Shown here piece by piece: positions 60,927-64,000 of a stretch of 64,000 nt of DNA (positions are counted from its first letter, which is position 1; every line of letters begins with the position of its first letter). This DNA comes from Tritrichomonas musculus. Its lineage: Eukaryota > Parabasalia > Tritrichomonadida > Tritrichomonadidae. The stretch covers positions 992,001-1,056,000 of the forward strand of contig JAPFFF010000040.1 in NCBI GenBank assembly GCA_039105265.1, given 5' to 3'. The position numbers and the translations under genes are program-made. Under the pieces are notes generated by a model. It was not told the DNA's origin. It was given only the letters and a program-made list of their open reading frames with translations, and made no database searches.

Positions 60927-62569
60927 ATGGATGAATTAGGTGTTAAGCGAGGGCGGAGAGAGTGGAACGAGAGTAGCCCTCCTTAACCTTACTGCTGCAT
61001 CATCAGATCCAATGAGAGACTTTTCATTATATTTATTGAATGAAGGATATAGCTTTCCAAGAGATATAAAGACTTCAGTAAATTTTAAACAACTATTGGA
61101 CAACGTCTCAGAAAAAAGAGTCTCAGAAAAAGTTATACAAGTATCTCAGAAAGTATTTCAGAAAAATTTAGAATCATTTTCTCAAAAGAAGTACTGCAAT
61201 TTATTATGCGATGCAGGCACAGTACAAAAACCGCATTGTTTACACTTTATCCTTATGTATGTTGATGATCCTGTTGACAAAATTCTTTTTGATTCTTTTG
61301 ATGGACAAATTTTTGATGCAAATTTTTATCGCGAATGTTTTGCCAAAGTCTTTTCCAAATTCGAATCAAACAACATTTATATTTCATCTATTACAACAGA
61401 CAATTTGCCTGCACAAACACTTGGATGGGAAAATTTTAAAGAAACGTTTGATGATCCATTTATACAAATTGTTTATCGAATGTATTGTTATGCGCATATG
61501 ATGAAATTGGTTTTTTCAGATGTTATTAAGAGATCAGAGAAAATAAGAGAATATTTAAATAATACATTAGTAATTGTTAAATGCATCCGCAAAACAGAAG
61601 CTATTGAGTTTATAGGTTCTAAATGTCCATCTCAATCAACGACGCGATGGTTATATATCGTAGATATTCTACTTTTTATCTTAAATAATAGAGGAAAAAT
61701 TAACGATTTTTTACTAATAACCAACAATTCAGACATTCTTATAGATGGAAATATCGAATTCACATATAAAATATTAGTTTTGCTCAAGTTGTTTTCGTCA
61801 ATTGTTGAAAGAGATTGTTTTCAGATATATAATATAGTTCCTTTAGCTAGAGAATTTTTAAACGAACTCAATTTACTTTACGATGTCATAGAAAATCAAG
61901 ACTGGATAAATATTAAAGATATCGTTGATTCATCAACTAGAACTCAGCTAGCAAACAACTCATTAAATGAAACAATTACATCATATGCTCTTTCTGGAGC
62001 CCGCCTGGCAGAGCTTCGCCTAAAATACCCCAGCATAATAACAAAAAATCCAAATTGTTTATCTTTAACACCAGAAGAAGAAACACTAAGCAAAGAAAGA
62101 ATAAAATTTGAATATAATAAACTCCACTTTATTCAGAAGAAACACCTATAAACAATTTAGTTCAAGTTGATGAATTAGATGTCGATGAAGAAATAAGCAT
62201 GACTTTAACGACTAAGCAAGAAGAATTAACGAAGAACATTGATGACATTATGAAAACTCCATATAAAGAGAGGATTAAAACAGATGTATACATAAATATA
62301 TATCAAACTGCAAAATCTGAGCTTGTAAGAATAGGCTCTTTAATTAACATAGAAGAAGATTATATTGAACAAAAGTGTGACGAGTTTTTGTTCGAAGATC
62401 TTTACAATTAGGATTCGCATATTATTCTTGTTATGATCCTTATGTATTTTGGCGCAAAGCTTATTGTTTAGATCGAACTTGGGAATTGTTCTCTGAACTA
62501 GCATTACGCTATTCCTGTGCCTTTGCAACTGAAGCTCTTGTGGAAAGACTATTATCAATTCAGAAATAA
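60927..62569 (+). pseudogene. hAT-type transposase, decayed into several frames
   Basis: A plain DNA transposon gene in pieces. The main frame runs 61012-62151 (first in-frame ATG 61012; open from 60940 without ATG). It has hAT-like blocks: LLCDAGTVQKPHCLHF, SSITTDNLPAQTLGW, RMYCYAHMMKLVFSDV and STRWLYIVDIL. The next frame (62199-62411) has a helical segment, and a third frame (62411-62569) encodes DRTWELFSELALRYSCAFA followed by EALVERLLSIQK, the hAT C-terminal dimerisation motif. At least two frame changes and a stop separate the parts. A short ATG frame at 60927 (MDELGVKRGRREWNESS) may be the displaced N-terminus; the BED zinc finger is missing. No terminal inverted repeats or 8-bp duplication were found, so it is an inactive remnant. 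Confidence 0.75.
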
Positions 62570-64000
62570 ATTCAAAGTAATCACATGACAAACACTTCGC
62601 TTCCTCTCCTCAATGCACGATTACAATTACACGAACAAATTAAAAAATAAACAAAATGATTTTTTTTATTCTTGTTCAGATTTATCAAATTTTTTATTTT
62701 CATTATGCTTTTGAGTGATTTTTAAATCAAAAGATGTAGAGTATTTTATTCAGATATATTTAACAAAAAAAAATACATAATAAGTATTTTTTTGATTAAG
62801 ATACATTCGCTTTTTAATGAAAAAAAAAAAAAAAAAAAAAAAAAAAAACATTCAAAAAAACTATGAAAGGAGAGGAGATAGAAGATTTTTAATACTATTT
62901 TGACTATAATTAATAATGCATTTACTGAAGGAAACTGATTCGAGAAAGAAAGTAGAAGCTGTGCAAAATGACTTCTTTAAGTTTAACTGCTGTTTATATC
63001 CTAATCTTTAAATTAAATAATTAATTGGAAGCTCATTATAATCATCTTTGATAACATTAGCAATCGTTTTGCAAAGTAAAGATATTTCTTCAATTAAGTG
63101 AAATCTAAATGATCATTAACCATAAGTGGAAAAAAGCGGATTTAGTCATATAAAATCGAGCCTTTTCACACCTTAAAAAAATAAAAAGAACTATTTCTTT
63201 TAAAAAGTTCGATTTTATAAACGTACACAGATATCCAAAAAAAAACAAGCTTATATCTTAAAATTAAATCGTAATAATTTGAAATAAATGAATTAATTAA
63301 ATTATATTAAATGATTAAATACTTGTAAAATGCTTAAACATATAAATATATCCAAGATTCAAAGAGAAAAAACAGAAACAAGTTTTCTCATTTTTTGATA
63401 TATTATATATTTATCTCGGTCAATAAACAATATTTTGAATATTTAATAAATAAATAAGTTGTTAAATAGAAAGTTATTTTTATATTATAAATATATTCCG
63501 AAAATGATTAATTTTTAAATCTTTATTATTTATGAATAGATAAATGCATCAGATCTTTCTTTTTACATAATTGAATGATTAAAATATAAAGAAATATACA
63601 ACTATTTTATTCTTTAAATATGTTTATTAAAAAAATGAAAATATAATAAGATAGATTTATTTTAAAATAAAAAAAATACGTTATTTCAATGCGGAACCAA
63701 TCTCTTAAACTCTAAAAAAAAACTATATATCATATCAATATCATTATGAATTGATGAAAAATGAATAAAATAAAAAATTAATATATTAATTATATTTATA
63801 AAACTGAAAATACAAGATTTTTTTTAATCACTTTTAGAAATATTCATAGAGAATTTATTCTGGTAATCATTCAATTTTTTGATTTATTTTTTTGAAATGG
63901 TTGTTAAAAAATAATCTTTACAATTAAAATATAGAGGGTTTCGTCAATCATTCACTTATTTCTTTTTTTACGGACCAGATTTATGCTCAAAATTTTTTTT
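62570..64000. other. AT-rich spacer to the window end
   Basis: No gene is supported. A ~31-base poly(A) run lies near 62819-62848. Nothing else was recognised. Confidence 0.5.

Noticed and set aside
60838-63950. Direct repeat GGGTTTCGTCAAT as ends of a larger element
   Set aside because: Only 13 bp match, no other terminal structure, and flanks are unlike; could be chance.

Overview
The window looks like nuclear DNA of a parabasalid flagellate, most likely Tritrichomonas foetus or a close relative. The evidence is very high AT content, intronless genes on both strands separated by AT-rich spacers, several genes with a TCA-type initiator-like motif about 10-30 nt before the ATG, and a characteristic protein set: a Pmp-like beta-helix surface protein, a calpain-like peptidase, an R2R3 Myb protein, LRR and HEAT/TPR proteins, and MULE, hAT and mariner DNA transposons. 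The species assignment is inference, because no rRNA or other marker gene is present.

Layout. 1-5.1 kb is gene-poor transposon debris: a mariner-type MITE with another nested inside it, a short GC-rich coding-like relic, and a mariner transposase 3' relic. 5.1-9.3 kb holds a Myb protein, a SIP5/DA2-like RING protein and a calpain-like peptidase with a prenylation-type C-terminus. 9.5-11.4 kb may be a nonautonomous element. 11.8-16 kb holds two single-pass membrane proteins (one has lost its expected ATG) and a small Cys-rich protein. 16-17.6 kb is repeats plus a GC-rich foldback. 17.7-25.7 kb holds a PP2A A-subunit-like HEAT protein, a MITE, a TPR protein, 2.6 kb of spacer, and a Ser/Glu/Lys repeat protein. 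27.85-32.74 kb is a complete-looking MULE with about 1.0 and 1.4 kb inverted repeats, arrays of 127-129 bp units, a full transposase gene and a 9-bp target duplication. 33.6-44.7 kb holds a UEV/RWD-like acidic protein, a UBA-like small protein, a short chorein/VPS13-N protein, a helical-repeat protein, a beta-barrel (Tom40/porin-like) candidate, an APC6/CDC16-like TPR protein and an LRR protein. 45.5-58.4 kb is bracketed by two inverted copies of one ~475-bp MITE. Between them lie an ABC half-transporter, a CBS-domain family II pyrophosphatase, a CFAP92-like candidate, a PPP-family phosphatase and a 240-bp foldback MITE. 58.6-62.6 kb carries an orphan SF2 helicase of mobile or viral type and a decayed hAT transposase. 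The rest to 64 kb is AT-rich spacer.

No operon-like logic is visible. Neighbouring host genes serve unrelated eukaryotic functions (phosphatase scaffold and catalytic subunit, ubiquitin-linked proteins, cell-cycle APC/C, lipid transfer, flagellar candidate, pyrophosphate hydrolysis). The strongest novel material is in the mobile elements: the MULE with its hairpin-bearing subterminal arrays, the paired palindromic MITEs, and the orphan helicase. No tRNA, rRNA or CRISPR array was recognised.
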